Shown in pieces: positions 30,302-40,402 of a DNA stretch of 64,000 nt. Both the position numbers and the translations under genes were made by a program. Below the pieces are notes generated by a model that worked only from the letters and a program-made list of their open reading frames with translations, was not told the origin of the DNA and did not search any database. This DNA comes from Planctomycetia bacterium (GTDB taxonomy: Bacteria > Planctomycetota > Planctomycetia > Pirellulales > JACPPG01). How positions within the stretch are numbered: the first letter of the stretch is position 1; the number at the start of each line of letters is the position of its first letter. The stretch is taken from contig JACPPG010000052.1 in assembly GCA_016191115.1 (NCBI GenBank), forward strand, positions 162,810 through 226,809. Direction: 5' to 3'.

Positions 30302-30386
30302 TGTACGCGGGGCGGAGCGGAAGGGACCCTTGCCCCCGCCGGGCGAGGGCGAATGCCTCGCCGCGCATGGCGGCGCGCACCCCGCG

Positions 30387-30415
30387 TTGACCCTCTCGGC
30401 GGGCTGACCTAGAAT
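30387..30415 (+). promoter_or_regulatory. sigma70-like promoter upstream of vWA gene
   Basis: TTGACC (30387-30392) - 17 nt - TAGAAT (30410-30415). Confidence 0.5.
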
Positions 30416-30468
30416 CGACTTAGTCGCAATTCTTTAATTCATCTGGCTTTAGCGTCGCGGAGCTCAGC

Positions 30469-31524
30469 ATGGCCACGGCCCGGTCTCTGGGCGATCGCGC
30501 TCTCCGCCGCCTGCCTCCTTGGTTGCGACTGAACCTGCCAAGCTGGCTGGTCTCGATGGTGGTCCATGCGTTGCTGTTGGTGCTGCTGCTGGTTTCTGTG
30601 AAAGCGCAGCCGCGCGGGCTGGGGCCCGGCTTTGGCGGCTTCGATGTCTCGATGGGGGACGGGACCGGCAGCGGATCGGGTGGCGACTACTTCGAGGACG
30701 ACGGTGGCAGCGGGCCCGCGTCGACGGTGACCCTGGCCGCGGATGCCGCGCCGCCGGGAGAACTGTTCGATTCCCGGTCGCCGGTCGACGTGACCGCCGT
30801 GTTGCCCTCCGAGGTGGACGATAGCGCGACTACCGGGGCTGGCGCGGCCACGCTCGCACAAGGGGACGGCACAGGTGGAGCGGGACTAGCCACGAGCGCC
30901 GGCGGCTTCACCACAAGTGGCACGGGAACCGGAAGCGGCCGCGGCAGCGTCGGTGGCGGCGGAAAGGCCCGCACCGGCGTCTTCGGCATCGAGGCCGAGG
31001 GGCATAAGTTCGTCTACGTCTTCGACCGCTCGGGCAGCATGGGCGGTTCGAGCCGCAACAGCCCGCTCAACTCGGCCAAAGCCCAGTTGCTGGCCAGCCT
31101 GGAATACTTGGGCGAGTTGAACCAGTTCCAAATCATTTTCTATAACGAGCGGCCGACGATGTTCGCGATCGCCGGCCATCCCGACAAGCTCGTGTTCGGC
31201 ACGGCGGCCAACAAGGAAAGCGCGCGGCAGTTCATTCGCGGCATCGTGGCCGACGGGGGAACCCGGCACGAGGAAGCGCTGTGGGCGGCGCTCAAGCTGC
31301 ATCCCGACGTGATCTTCTTCCTCACCGACGCCGATCAGCCGGAGCTCTCGCAATCGCAACTCGAAAAAATCAAGCGGGCCAACAGCGGCCAATGCTCGAT
31401 CAACACGATCGAGTTCGGGTTGGGGCCACAATTGGAGCGAGAGAATTTCCTGGTCCAACTGGCGCGCGAGAACAACGGCCGCTCCACGTACGTCGATGTA
31501 TCGAAAATCAGCGTCGCTCCGTAA
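30469..31524 (+). CDS. von Willebrand factor A domain protein with N-terminal TM
   Basis: FVYVFDRSGSMGGSSRNSPLNSAKAQLLASL (MIDAS DxSxS). Confidence 0.9.
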   Translation: MATARSLGDRALRRLPPWLRLNLPSWLVSMVVHALLLVLLLVSVKAQPRGLGPGFGGFDVSMGDGTGSGSGGDYFEDDGGSGPASTVTLAADAAPPGELFDSRSPVDVTAVLPSEVDDSATTGAGAATLAQGDGTGGAGLATSAGGFTTSGTGTGSGRGSVGGGGKARTGVFGIEAEGHKFVYVFDRSGSMGGSSRNSPLNSAKAQLLASLEYLGELNQFQIIFYNERPTMFAIAGHPDKLVFGTAANKESARQFIRGIVADGGTRHEEALWAALKLHPDVIFFLTDADQPELSQSQLEKIKRANSGQCSINTIEFGLGPQLERENFLVQLARENNGRSTYVDVSKISVAP

Positions 31525-31621
31525 AGCTCCGCGCCACGCGCGCGGGTCAGGCACGGCCTGCCTGACCTACGACTACGGCCGCCGGCGATACCACCTCGGG
31601 GGCGTCGCATGCGCCATCCTC

Positions 31622-34600
31622 ATGCTCGCCGCATCCTCGGTGACGGCCGATGATGTGGTCACGCTCTCGGCGCCGAACAGTCCGCAAGCGCGGAGCAAAG
31701 TCACGGGCCGCGTCGTCGACCACACCGGGCGGGAATTGACGATCGAAATCGGGGGGACGCAAAAACGTTTCCCGGCCGAGCAGGTCATCGCGATCGACAG
31801 CGAGTGGTCCGACGCGCAATTGGCCGGCGACGAGCTGGTCGCTAAGCACGACGATAAAGCTGCGCTGGCACAGTACGAGCAGGCCCTGCGCGCCGAGCCG
31901 CGCCGTTGGGTGCAGCGCCATATCCTGGCTCAGATGATATGGTGCCTGCGCAACACAGATCAGGATCGCCGCGCGGGGGAGTTGTTTCTGGTGCTTCTCC
32001 GCTCCGATCCGGCGACGCCCTACTTCGCGTGCATTCCGATCCGCTGGATTCCCGGGCAGCCGCCGGCGGATTTGGAGAAAAAGGCCCGCGAGTGGCTCGC
32101 CAGCGACGTGCCTGCCGCCGTGCTCATGGGCGCGGGCCACCTGCTGTCGACCGGCAACCGGGCGGCGATCGTCGGGCGGCTCGAAAAACTCGGCGGCGAT
32201 TCCGATCCGCGCGTGGCCTCGCTCGCCCACGCGCTTGTGTGGAACGCAACTTTTACCTCGGCCAGCCCCCAGCGATTGCAGTCCTGGGGCGAACAGGTCG
32301 AAAAGTTCCCCGATGCATTGCGGGCTGGTCCCTATTTCGTGCTGGGCCGCGCCCTGGCGCATCACAAGCGGCCGGTGGACGCGGCGGTGGCCTTGCTGCG
32401 GGTGCCGATTTTGTATCCCGAGGATCGTTCGCTGGCCGCCGGGGCGCTGTTGGGCGCCGGCCGAGCGCTGGAAGACGCCGACCAATCGGCTGACGCCGCG
32501 CAGGTCTACGGCGAGCTTCTGGCGGACTATGCTCAGACGCAGCCGGCGGTCGAGGCCCGCGAGCGTCTGAGCAATCTGGACCCGCCGCGGGCGCGGGCGC
32601 TCTCGGATGACTCGACGGCGGCGCCCTATTCCGATGAACGATTTCTCGATGGCTTGCGGTCGCGGCAATTGTTCCCGCTTGCCGAGAAGTTTTGCCGCGA
32701 GGCGCTGGCGCGCGGCGACGCGGGCGATGCAAAGCGTGCCGCGCTTGTAATCGAGCTCTCGCGCTCGTTGGTGGAGGAGGCCCTGCGGGCGCCGGCCGAC
32801 AAGCGTGACGCGCTGTGGCGGCAAGCGCTCGAAGCGCCGGAGTCGTTGGCCCGAGACTCGTCGAAGAATCCACGCCTCGTCCAGGTGCGCGTGCAGCTTG
32901 GCCTCGTGCAACTCGCCTGGGGAGAGCTTTTGCGCCACGAGGCCGAGCTGACTGACCGGAGCAAGCGACTCACGGCGGCGCGAGAGCATCTGCGCGGGGC
33001 CATTGACGCCCTGCGCCAGGCGGACGACAAGACGAGCGAAATGCTCCGCCGGCAGCAGTTGGGCCACAAGCCGGAACGGGGTGAATTGACGAACGAAGAG
33101 CTGCGCGCGCTGCAAAAGAACGTGCGCTATCAGCTTGCTCGCGCGTTGCGCAGCCAGGGAGAGAGCTACCCGCCGGACAGCGCCGATCGCTTGAATTCGC
33201 TGTCGCAGGCGACGGAACTGCTGGGACCGCTTGGGCAGATCGAGGCCGCCGAGCCGCTTGCCTGGCCCAGCCGTCTGGACGCGGCAATATGCTATCGGCT
33301 ACTGGGTCACGCCGATGCGGCGGCGCGCCGCCTGGATCAGATTGAAAAGCAATCCCCGCCTCCGCGCATTGCGCTGGCCGCGCGGGGCGAACGGATTCTT
33401 CTGGCGCTGGCCGCGGGGCGCGTCGACGAGGCGCTGGCGCTGGCCGAGAAACCGCGCAACGTCGAAAGCCAGACGTCGCCCCCGTTGGACTACGCGGCGC
33501 TCGCGGCCTACCTGGCCGCGTGGCGCGCCGCGCTCGACGCCGGCCAGAAATCGCAGGCCGCCGAGCGCGAAGCGCGCGCCGTGGCGCTCGTGCGAGAGAT
33601 CGACCAGGTGCATGGTCCCTACTGGCGTCGCCGCGCGGAGTCGCTGTTCGCCGAGCGCGTCGCCGCAACGGGGGCCGAGGCCGACGTCGCCCTTTTGTCG
33701 CGGGCCGCTGAAGGGTTCTATCGGGCCGGCCAGCTCGACGAGGCGCTCACGGCGTACGATCGCGCAGCCGACCAGGCCGCCAAAGCCGGCCAAGCGGATG
33801 AGGCGCTGCGGCTGGCGTACGTCGCCGCGACGATCGAGCAACAGCGGGAGCGCTTCGCGGCCGCGGCCGACCGATTTCGACGGGCGTCAATCGCCCATCC
33901 CAAAGCCAGTAAGGCCGCCGAGGCACATCTGCTTTCGATTTACAACCTCGGGCAAGAGGCGCGCGGCGGCGACCCCGACGTGCTGGCGCGGTACGCCACG
34001 CTTTTGGAGGAGCATCTGGCCATGTGGCCGCAGGCGCCAACCGCCGATCGCGCCCACGCCTGGCAGGCGCGGGTGCTGGAGCGGAAAGAGGATTGGGCCG
34101 GGGCCGCGCAACACTACGGCAAGGTTCGCGCCGACTCCCATTCGGCCGGCGAGGCGATCGACGGCCTGGCCCGATCGTACCAGGCGCTGTTGGCCGACAT
34201 GGCGTCTACCGGCCAGCCGACGCGAGAGACTGCGCGGACGGCCGTAACCGCGCTTGAGCGCTTTGTCGGATCGAACACGGGCAAAAAGCGCCACTGGAAC
34301 GCCGATCAGCTCCGTGCCGTGCTGGCCGCGGCGAGGATCCTGCTCGCTTACACGGACGGCGAGTTCGCGCATGCCGAGCGACTGATGGCGGCCGCCGTCG
34401 ACGGCGCCGCCGAGGCGCCGGAGGATTGGAAAGCGGCGGCTCGCGGCATGCTCATTTTTGCGATCGCGGCGCAGGGACGGATCGAGGAAGCCGGGCGCCG
34501 CGCGGATGAATTGGCCGTGGGAAGCCGCGGCAACCTTTTGCCGGTGGTCGAATCGCTCGACCGCTTGAACGACGCGGCGCCGCCGGCCGTGCGGCAGAAT

Positions 34601-35038
34601 CTAGGGAAGCTGGAATTGCGGCTCCTGGAGTCGTTGGAGGGAGCCGATGGCGGCGCCACGGCCGATGGCCGCGCGCTGGCGCTGGCGCGCGGCCGCGCTT
34701 TGGCCGCCGCCGGCCGCGGCGATGAGGCGATTAAGAATCTCAAACAGCTCGCGGCCGAAAACCCGGAAGACGGCCAGGTGCAGGAAGCCCTGGCGAACGT
34801 GCTCTTGGACACCGGCCATGATGAGGCACTTGCCGCCTGGCAGCACGTCGAGCGAAAATCGCGGCCGGGCAGCGACCGCTGGATGCGGGCGAAGTTCGGC
34901 GAAGCACTGACCCTGGAGCGCCGCGGCGAGCGCAGCCGCGCGGCCGCCACCGTCAACCTCGTCAAGGTCCTCTACCCGGAGCTTGGCGGCCCGGCTCAGA
35001 GGGAGAAGTTCCTGACGCTCTTGCGGCGCTGCCAATAG
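31622..35038 (+). CDS. Large exported TPR-rich protein
   Basis: Signal peptide-like start and many TPR-like Ala-rich helical repeats; ORF open from 31496. Confidence 0.8.
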   Translation: MLAASSVTADDVVTLSAPNSPQARSKVTGRVVDHTGRELTIEIGGTQKRFPAEQVIAIDSEWSDAQLAGDELVAKHDDKAALAQYEQALRAEPRRWVQRHILAQMIWCLRNTDQDRRAGELFLVLLRSDPATPYFACIPIRWIPGQPPADLEKKAREWLASDVPAAVLMGAGHLLSTGNRAAIVGRLEKLGGDSDPRVASLAHALVWNATFTSASPQRLQSWGEQVEKFPDALRAGPYFVLGRALAHHKRPVDAAVALLRVPILYPEDRSLAAGALLGAGRALEDADQSADAAQVYGELLADYAQTQPAVEARERLSNLDPPRARALSDDSTAAPYSDERFLDGLRSRQLFPLAEKFCREALARGDAGDAKRAALVIELSRSLVEEALRAPADKRDALWRQALEAPESLARDSSKNPRLVQVRVQLGLVQLAWGELLRHEAELTDRSKRLTAAREHLRGAIDALRQADDKTSEMLRRQQLGHKPERGELTNEELRALQKNVRYQLARALRSQGESYPPDSADRLNSLSQATELLGPLGQIEAAEPLAWPSRLDAAICYRLLGHADAAARRLDQIEKQSPPPRIALAARGERILLALAAGRVDEALALAEKPRNVESQTSPPLDYAALAAYLAAWRAALDAGQKSQAAEREARAVALVREIDQVHGPYWRRRAESLFAERVAATGAEADVALLSRAAEGFYRAGQLDEALTAYDRAADQAAKAGQADEALRLAYVAATIEQQRERFAAAADRFRRASIAHPKASKAAEAHLLSIYNLGQEARGGDPDVLARYATLLEEHLAMWPQAPTADRAHAWQARVLERKEDWAGAAQHYGKVRADSHSAGEAIDGLARSYQALLADMASTGQPTRETARTAVTALERFVGSNTGKKRHWNADQLRAVLAAARILLAYTDGEFAHAERLMAAAVDGAAEAPEDWKAAARGMLIFAIAAQGRIEEAGRRADELAVGSRGNLLPVVESLDRLNDAAPPAVRQNLGKLELRLLESLEGADGGATADGRALALARGRALAAAGRGDEAIKNLKQLAAENPEDGQVQEALANVLLDTGHDEALAAWQHVERKSRPGSDRWMRAKFGEALTLERRGERSRAAATVNLVKVLYPELGGPAQREKFLTLLRRCQ

Positions 35039-35196
35039 ATAGACGGCTTCCAACGCCGGCCGCGATCCTCCACGCGGCAGCGAGGCCGCTTTCTTTGCGC
35101 GCCACGTGCAATTAAGATAGGCCGCGAGCAACTCTTGCACCGGGCCCGTGACACGGCATCTTTGACTCGGCACCCCCAGGCTACGGATCGACTGCG

Positions 35197-36858
35197 ATGG
35201 AGTACCAACTGCCCGACACGCCGCGCCCACCGCGCGTGAAGAAGAATCAGGTGCTGCTGGTGGCCAGCGGCGACCTGCGGCCGGCCGCGAATCGCAACTG
35301 TTGGCCTTCGCAGGAAGACATGGAGCGCAAGCTGGCGAAGGCCGTGGCCGATCAAGGCTACGAGCTGGTCCGCGCCCATCCGTTCCGGCGCGAGGAGGGG
35401 CACGGCTTCATCAGCTCGCAAAAAGAAGGGATGTGCGTCTTTGCCGGCATCGACCGCAAGACGCCCCTCGTCGTCGCCGAGGCCGTCTGGCAGTACTCGC
35501 ACCACGTGCTCGCCGGGCTGTGCTCGCATCGCGGGCCCATCCTCACGGTCGCCAATTGGTCCGGCACGTGGCCGGGCCTGGTCGGCATGCTGAACCTGAA
35601 CGGCTCGCTAACCAAGGCCGACGTGAAGTACTCGACGCTGTGGAGCGAGGACTTCACCGACGAATTCTTCACGCTCGGTCTGCGTCGCTGGCTGCGCAAG
35701 GGAGAGGTCCGCCACCGTTGCGACCACGTCGTCAACTTCGACGACGTTAAGCCGCCCCGCGACGAACGCCGCCTCGGCCGTGCCCTGGCCGAGCAACTGC
35801 GCGCGAACAAGGCCATCATGGGCGTGTTCGACGAGGGGTGCATGGGCATGTTCAACGCCATCATCCCCGACGATCTGTTGCACGACTGCGGCGTGTTCAA
35901 GGAGCGCCTCAGCCAATCCGCCCTCTTCTACGAGACCACGCAAGTCACCGACGAGGAGGCCGCGGCCGTCCGCCAGTGGATTGAAGAGCGGGGCATGAAG
36001 TTCGTCACCGGCCATCGGGCCGAGGACGAGCTCACCGACGAGCAGGTCGCCAAGCAGTGCAAGATGTACGTCGCCGCCGTGCGGATCGCCGACGATTTCG
36101 GCTGCCATGCGATCGGCATTCAGTACCAGCAGGGATTGAAGGACCTGCTGCCGGCGAGCGACCTGGCCGAAGGGATGCTCAACAACGCCGACCGTCCGCC
36201 GGTCAACAGTCGCGACGGCGCGCGGACCCTGTACGACGGGCAACCGCTGCCGCACTTCAACGAAGTCGACGAGTGCGCCGGCCTCGACGGCCTGATGACC
36301 TATCGCGTCCATGCGGCGCTTAACCAGCCGGTGGAAAATACCTTGCACGATATCCGCTGGGGGGACGTCGATCGCTCGGGCACGGTCGCCGACTACGTGT
36401 GGGTTTTCCTGATCAGCGGGGCGGCGCCGCCGGCGCATTTCATCGGTGGCTGGCGCGGCGCCACGAGCGAGCGGCAGCCTCCCATGTACTTCCGGCTCGG
36501 CGGCGGCACGCTGAAGGGAGTGTCGCGGCCGGGCGAGATTGTCTGGTCGCGCGCCTTCGTCGAGCGCGGGAAGCTGAAGATGGACCTGGGGCGGGCGCGC
36601 GTCGTCGAGTTGCCGGCCGAGGAAACCGAGCGGCGGTGGCGTTTGACGACGCCGCAATGGCCGATCATGCACGCCGTGACTTACGGCGTATCGCGCGACC
36701 AGATGATGGCCCGCCACAAGAGCAACCACGTCCAGGTCGCCTACGCCCATAGCGCCAAGGAGGCCGATGCGGCGCTATGGACCAAGGCCTCGATGGCCGC
36801 CGAACTGGGGATCGAAGTATCGCTGTGCGGCACCCGCGCCAACGGCAAGCCGTGGTAG
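35197..36858 (+). CDS. Fucose isomerase-like conserved protein
   Basis: 553-aa ORF; weak resemblance to L-fucose/L-arabinose isomerase-fold proteins. Confidence 0.5.
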   Translation: MEYQLPDTPRPPRVKKNQVLLVASGDLRPAANRNCWPSQEDMERKLAKAVADQGYELVRAHPFRREEGHGFISSQKEGMCVFAGIDRKTPLVVAEAVWQYSHHVLAGLCSHRGPILTVANWSGTWPGLVGMLNLNGSLTKADVKYSTLWSEDFTDEFFTLGLRRWLRKGEVRHRCDHVVNFDDVKPPRDERRLGRALAEQLRANKAIMGVFDEGCMGMFNAIIPDDLLHDCGVFKERLSQSALFYETTQVTDEEAAAVRQWIEERGMKFVTGHRAEDELTDEQVAKQCKMYVAAVRIADDFGCHAIGIQYQQGLKDLLPASDLAEGMLNNADRPPVNSRDGARTLYDGQPLPHFNEVDECAGLDGLMTYRVHAALNQPVENTLHDIRWGDVDRSGTVADYVWVFLISGAAPPAHFIGGWRGATSERQPPMYFRLGGGTLKGVSRPGEIVWSRAFVERGKLKMDLGRARVVELPAEETERRWRLTTPQWPIMHAVTYGVSRDQMMARHKSNHVQVAYAHSAKEADAALWTKASMAAELGIEVSLCGTRANGKPW

Positions 36859-37098
36859 GCGAAGAAGCGCGCAGCGGACCGTGGTCAGCGGACAGTTGGC
36901 GCCATGCCCACGCTCGCCGTGGGCATGCTGGTTCGTGCGTTAGCCGCGGCCGCGTCGGCGTACGTCCGTGGCCATGACACCCGCATCGTGCAGTCGAACG
37001 CCACGATCGGCGGGACAAAGGGCCGATTGACATCTCGGCCCCGGGCAGTCGAGAATCGCATAAAAGCCCCGTGGTCCTGGATCGACCGAGAATCTTTT

Positions 37099-37854
37099 AT
37101 GACACGAAAAGGAAGGGACCGTCCCGCGCTTGCTGCCATAACCGTTGGCTGCGCGCTTGCGATGTCCGGCTGCGGGCGCGGCGCGTATGAATCACGGCTG
37201 GAAGGCAATCTGGGCTACCTTCGCGCTGCCGCGCTCTTTTCCGACGTGCACGACGCGGCGACGACGCTTCCCGGCACGCCGGTAACGGTGCGATTGCCCA
37301 AATTCGTCAATAACGAGGCCAAGGCTTACGCGGAGCAAGCTGGCGACGGCGGCGATCCGCTCCGCGTGCAGCCACCGTTTATGAAGCTGCCGGGCCTGCG
37401 CGTCACCTATGAAATTCCCAACGGCGATCCGGCGACGGGGCAACGGGTGCTCGACTATTGCTACCTGGGCGCCGTGCCCGCGGGCGAGGCCGCGGTCGGC
37501 GGCAAGCCGCTCGAGGCCTTTGTGGCGGAGTCTCTGACGGCGGCGTTTCCCAATAGCCCGACCCCGCCCGCATGGTCGGACGTCTCGTGTCCCAACCCCA
37601 ACGGGGTGGCGCGGACGTGGCAAATGATCGGCGCGAGCGGCGGTCAGACGTTTCCCTTTCCGTCTGGGGCGCCAGGTGAAGCGCCCGGCGCGTTTCGTCT
37701 CTACACGGCCGAGATCGAGGGGTGGCGGGTGATCATCGGCTGGCGGTTCCACGACGGCACCTTCAACGAGCGGAAGGTCGAGGACATCGCCAAGGTCGTG
37801 GCGGGGACGGTGACGGTTCCGGCCGCGGACGGCGCGGCCCCAACGGCACAGTGA
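37099..37854 (+). CDS. hypothetical lipoprotein
   Basis: MTRKGRDRPALAAITVGCALAMSGCGRG lipobox. Confidence 0.7.
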   Translation: MTRKGRDRPALAAITVGCALAMSGCGRGAYESRLEGNLGYLRAAALFSDVHDAATTLPGTPVTVRLPKFVNNEAKAYAEQAGDGGDPLRVQPPFMKLPGLRVTYEIPNGDPATGQRVLDYCYLGAVPAGEAAVGGKPLEAFVAESLTAAFPNSPTPPAWSDVSCPNPNGVARTWQMIGASGGQTFPFPSGAPGEAPGAFRLYTAEIEGWRVIIGWRFHDGTFNERKVEDIAKVVAGTVTVPAADGAAPTAQ

Positions 37855-37863
37855 CTGCAACGC

Positions 37864-39306
37864 CTACGTCCAAATGTCCGACGTGCAGTCGCCGCCGGGG
37901 TAACGCATCTCGTGCGCCCGGGCCGGGCCGTCGGGCTCGCGGCCAAAATCGACCAGCAACCGGTCGTTCACGTTCATGCCGCCTGCCGGATCGCAATCGA
38001 CCTGCAACAAGAACGAGCCGGTCTTCGCCATATCAGGATAGAACTGGTTGTCCCAACTGCTGAACAACGAGCTGGTGACGTACAGCCGCCGCCCGTCCAG
38101 GCTGAGCTGCAGCATCTGGGGTCCGCCCACCAGCTTGCGGCCGGCGATTTCGTTCCCCTTGCCCAATACGCCGCCGATCCAAAGCTGGCCGGCCAATTTT
38201 GGCTTGGCCGGATCGCTCACGTCGTATTGCCGGATGTCGCCGTGCAGCCAGTTGGAGAAGTACAGGTAGCGGTCGTCCATCGACAGCACGAGGTCCGTGA
38301 TTAGGCCTGGCACCGGGATCGGCCATCCCTTGGCTTCGACCGTGGGCACTTCGATCACCTTGTCGATCTGCCAGCCGCTCTTCTCGTCCTTGTGCCAGTG
38401 CCACATGGTGCTCGATAGGGCCGCGCCGACGAAACCGTGCGAGCTGTCGGGGTTGTGATGGAAGCGGACCTCGAGCGGGATCCGCCCCTGGTCCCCCAGG
38501 TCGACTGTCTTTTCGATGCGGCGGTTCTTCCAGTCCCAGAAATGGACCTGCGAGCCGTACTTGCCCGCCCCCACGTCGTCGAGCTTGAAGCCCTCGTAGT
38601 ACGTCTTGGGCGCCGACCATTCGCTCGACACCATCACGTTGTGCCGCGGCTGGTACCAGAAGTCGTAGTTGAACTTCATCGCCGCGGCGTCGCGCTCCCA
38701 GTGGCCGACGATGTCGAAGCGGTCGTCGAGCACGAGAAAGCCGCCGGGCCCGTTGCCGTCGGCGTCCCCCAGCATCGAGATCATGATCCCGCCGTCCGGC
38801 GTGCAGTGCACGGTGTGCGGCGCGCTCAAGTTGGCCTTCGCCTTCACGACCTCCGGCTCGATCGCTTTGTAGTGCTTGGGCTTTCGCGGGTCGGCCATGT
38901 CGACGATATAGATGCGGCTCGATCGCTGGCCGGGGATCACCAGGTAACGGCGCGACATGCCCGGCTCGGCATGGCACGAGCTGCAGGCGTTCCAGCCGAA
39001 ATGATGCAGCTCATCGCCGACGTGCGTCATCGGCAAGCGATGGATCACCTTCCCATAGGTCGGCGAAGCCGGGTCGACGTCGATCGTGGCCAGATAGTCG
39101 GGCTTCTTCGTGTCGGTGCCGACGTACAGGCCGATCGTGTAGAGCAGCTTCTCGCGCGGGGCGCGAATCGCCTCTTGCGGCGAGGCATAGCCGGGCCCGC
39201 AGGCGGCCGCCTCGGAACCGGCCCCTGACTTCTTCGGCTCGTCGGCCAACAATCGCGGCGCCAGGCCGGCGGCGGCCGTGGCCAATAGAAAATCTCGACG
39301 GTGCAT
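37864..39306 (-). CDS. Selenium-binding protein family (SBP56 / methanethiol oxidase-like), Tat-exported
   Basis: MHRRDFLLATAAAGL; EKLLYTIGLYVGTDTKKPDYLATIDVDP; HHFGWNACSSCH. Confidence 0.88.
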   Translation of the reverse strand: MHRRDFLLATAAAGLAPRLLADEPKKSGAGSEAAACGPGYASPQEAIRAPREKLLYTIGLYVGTDTKKPDYLATIDVDPASPTYGKVIHRLPMTHVGDELHHFGWNACSSCHAEPGMSRRYLVIPGQRSSRIYIVDMADPRKPKHYKAIEPEVVKAKANLSAPHTVHCTPDGGIMISMLGDADGNGPGGFLVLDDRFDIVGHWERDAAAMKFNYDFWYQPRHNVMVSSEWSAPKTYYEGFKLDDVGAGKYGSQVHFWDWKNRRIEKTVDLGDQGRIPLEVRFHHNPDSSHGFVGAALSSTMWHWHKDEKSGWQIDKVIEVPTVEAKGWPIPVPGLITDLVLSMDDRYLYFSNWLHGDIRQYDVSDPAKPKLAGQLWIGGVLGKGNEIAGRKLVGGPQMLQLSLDGRRLYVTSSLFSSWDNQFYPDMAKTGSFLLQVDCDPAGGMNVNDRLLVDFGREPDGPARAHEMRYPGGDCTSDIWT

Positions 39307-39565
39307 CGGAAGGTTCCTCCGTAGCGAATCGGCAATGCGTGGCGACGGCCGGATTATACCCCGATGCCGTAGGGTGCTCTATGAGCACCACATCATGCGG
39401 GCGCCATGGCCACGGAAGGTACCCTGACGTGGCCATGCCGGCGCGCAAATCCGCATGTCCACGGCAAGCGTAGCATGGCACCCCGGCGCCGGTGCACACA
39501 GTGCACCCTACTGCTCTTCCTACTTCCTGCTGCCGGCCGCCTGCTGCCCGCTGTATGATGCCCCC

Positions 39566-40246
39566 ATGTGCGGTCGCTTCACGATTCGCGCGCCGGCCAG
39601 CGTTCTGGCGCGTCAATTCGGCCTGGTGCAGCTCGACGCCTTCGAGCCGCGGTACAACGTGGCCCCGTCGCAGTTGGTGCCGGTCGTGCGCGCAAGCGTG
39701 GACGCCCGGAGGGAACTCGCATGGCTCAAATGGGGGCTCGTGCCCGAATGGGCCGATGACCCGGCGATCGGCAACCGGATGATCAACGCCCGGGCAGAGA
39801 CCGTGGCGACCAAACCCGCCTTCCGCGACGCGACCGAGAAGCGGCGGTGCCTGGTCGTGGCCGACGGCTTCTACGAGTGGGAAGGGGGCGGCCGCGCGAA
39901 GCAGCCGTTTTTCATTCACCTCAAGGACGACGCGCCGTTCGCGTTCGCCGGCCTGTGGGACCGGTGGACCAGGCGTGGCGACCCGCTCGAGTCGTGTACG
40001 ATCGTCACGACGGACGCCAACGACGTGCTAAGGCCCTTGCACGACCGCATGCCGGTCATCCTGCCGCCGGAGCACTACGCCCAGTGGCTCGACCCAGGCC
40101 CGCAAGACTTCAAATCGTTGGAAGATTTACTAAGACCGTTCCCCAGCGAGGCAATAGTGGTCGAGCCGGTGAGCCGGTACGTAAACAACGCGACGCACGA
40201 AGGCGCCCAGTGCATCGCCCCACCCGACGCCCCGACGCTGTTTTGA
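39566..40246 (+). CDS. SOS response-associated peptidase (YedK/HMCES, SRAP)
   Basis: MCGRFTIRAPASVLARQFGL; RYNVAPSQ; NARAETVATKPAFRDATEKRRCLVVADGFYEW. Confidence 0.95.
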   Translation: MCGRFTIRAPASVLARQFGLVQLDAFEPRYNVAPSQLVPVVRASVDARRELAWLKWGLVPEWADDPAIGNRMINARAETVATKPAFRDATEKRRCLVVADGFYEWEGGGRAKQPFFIHLKDDAPFAFAGLWDRWTRRGDPLESCTIVTTDANDVLRPLHDRMPVILPPEHYAQWLDPGPQDFKSLEDLLRPFPSEAIVVEPVSRYVNNATHEGAQCIAPPDAPTLF

Positions 40247-40402
40247 GCCGTCCGCTCCTCGCCCCTCGTGAGGTGGTTGTTTCGCCTGGGCCAAGTTGAC
40301 GCGAAAATGCCGTGGCGAGAGAAATCGACTACAATTTGCCATGACCAGAATGTGGGCCCCATTTTTGCTGACTCCCTACCCCAACGCCGAGTGAATTCCA
40401 TC

